From an uncultured Burkholderiales bacterium (GTDB taxonomy: Bacteria > Pseudomonadota > Gammaproteobacteria > Burkholderiales > Burkholderiaceae_C): a stretch of DNA of 5,854 nucleotides. The DNA lies in contig CAIODE010000511.1 of NCBI GenBank assembly GCA_903856875.1, positions 1 through 5,854 of the forward strand, in the 5' to 3' direction. Within the stretch, counting starts at the first letter, position 1; the number at the start of each line of letters is the position of its first letter. The notes under the pieces are model-generated. The model did not search any database. It worked only from the letters and a program-made list of their open reading frames with translations, and was not told where the DNA came from. A program made the translations under genes and the position numbers. Of this stretch, positions 5,763-5,854 are shown in pieces.

Positions 5763-5854
5763 ATGTCAAATATCTCTGTTCAAGACCTTTGTAAAACCTA
5801 TCCAGGCCAACCACCGGTCATGGCACTCGATCGGATTGACCTTGAAGTGCCGCC
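5763..5854 (+). CDS. ABC transporter ATP-binding protein, SsuB/TauB-like (partial, N-terminus only)
   Basis: Only the first 31 codons are in the window; the gene runs off the right edge. The visible part, ISVQDLCKTYPG followed by ALDRIDLEV, is the standard opening of an importer ATPase. It shows the first beta strand, the aromatic A-loop residue Y13 that stacks on the adenine of ATP, and the strand leading towards the Walker A loop, which lies beyond the edge. It would power the permease encoded 7 bases upstream. No clear ribosome binding site precedes the ATG, so translation may be coupled to the permease. Specificity cannot be judged from this fragment. Confidence 0.92.
   Translation, partial: MSNISVQDLCKTYPGQPPVMALDRIDLEVP

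Noticed and set aside
1..5854. tRNA or rRNA genes, CRISPR arrays, insertion sequences, attachment sites
   Set aside because: Both strands were read by eye. No cloverleaf, rRNA core, regularly spaced repeats, transposase frame or terminal inverted repeats were seen.

Overview
The window looks like a catabolic and uptake locus from a betaproteobacterium, probably Burkholderiales and perhaps a freshwater Comamonadaceae of the Limnohabitans/Rhodoferax kind. This placement rests on moderate GC, heavy use of TTG leucine codons, very compact gene packing and the style of the proteins. It is an inference, since no marker gene is present.

Layout. Positions 1-168 hold no gene I can assign, only short undecided open frames and a run of ten G. 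A strong intrinsic terminator at 169-201 has its T-tract on the + strand, so it ends transcription arriving from the left of the window. A GntR/FCD-type repressor gene lies on the minus strand (243-908). A divergent control region (909-1003) carries two inverted repeats with GTAT/ATAC cores. From 1004 to the right edge, all genes are on the + strand and separated by no more than 26 bases, so they look like one operon. The order is: a small GatC/AtzG-like protein, an amidase-signature hydrolase, a class III (CaiB/BaiF) CoA-transferase, a drastically shortened enoyl-CoA hydratase (crotonase), an SsuA/TauA-like periplasmic binding protein, an SsuC/TauC-like permease, and the first 31 codons of the matching ATPase.

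How it may work together (inference). The ABC system would import a small organic solute, possibly an amide or amide-derived acid. The amidase would release ammonia or an amine and leave a carboxylate. The CoA-transferase would activate that acid to a CoA thioester, and a crotonase would normally process it further. The FCD regulator would bind the solute or an intermediate and release the divergent promoter. The substrate cannot be read from the sequence.

The most unusual point is the crotonase gene. Its 83-codon frame has a recognisable crotonase N-terminus joined directly to a recognisable crotonase C-terminus, with the whole catalytic core missing but the frame, start, stop and ribosome binding site intact. 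It is a natural in-frame deletion, a relic, or an assembly collapse, and the difference matters for what the pathway can do.
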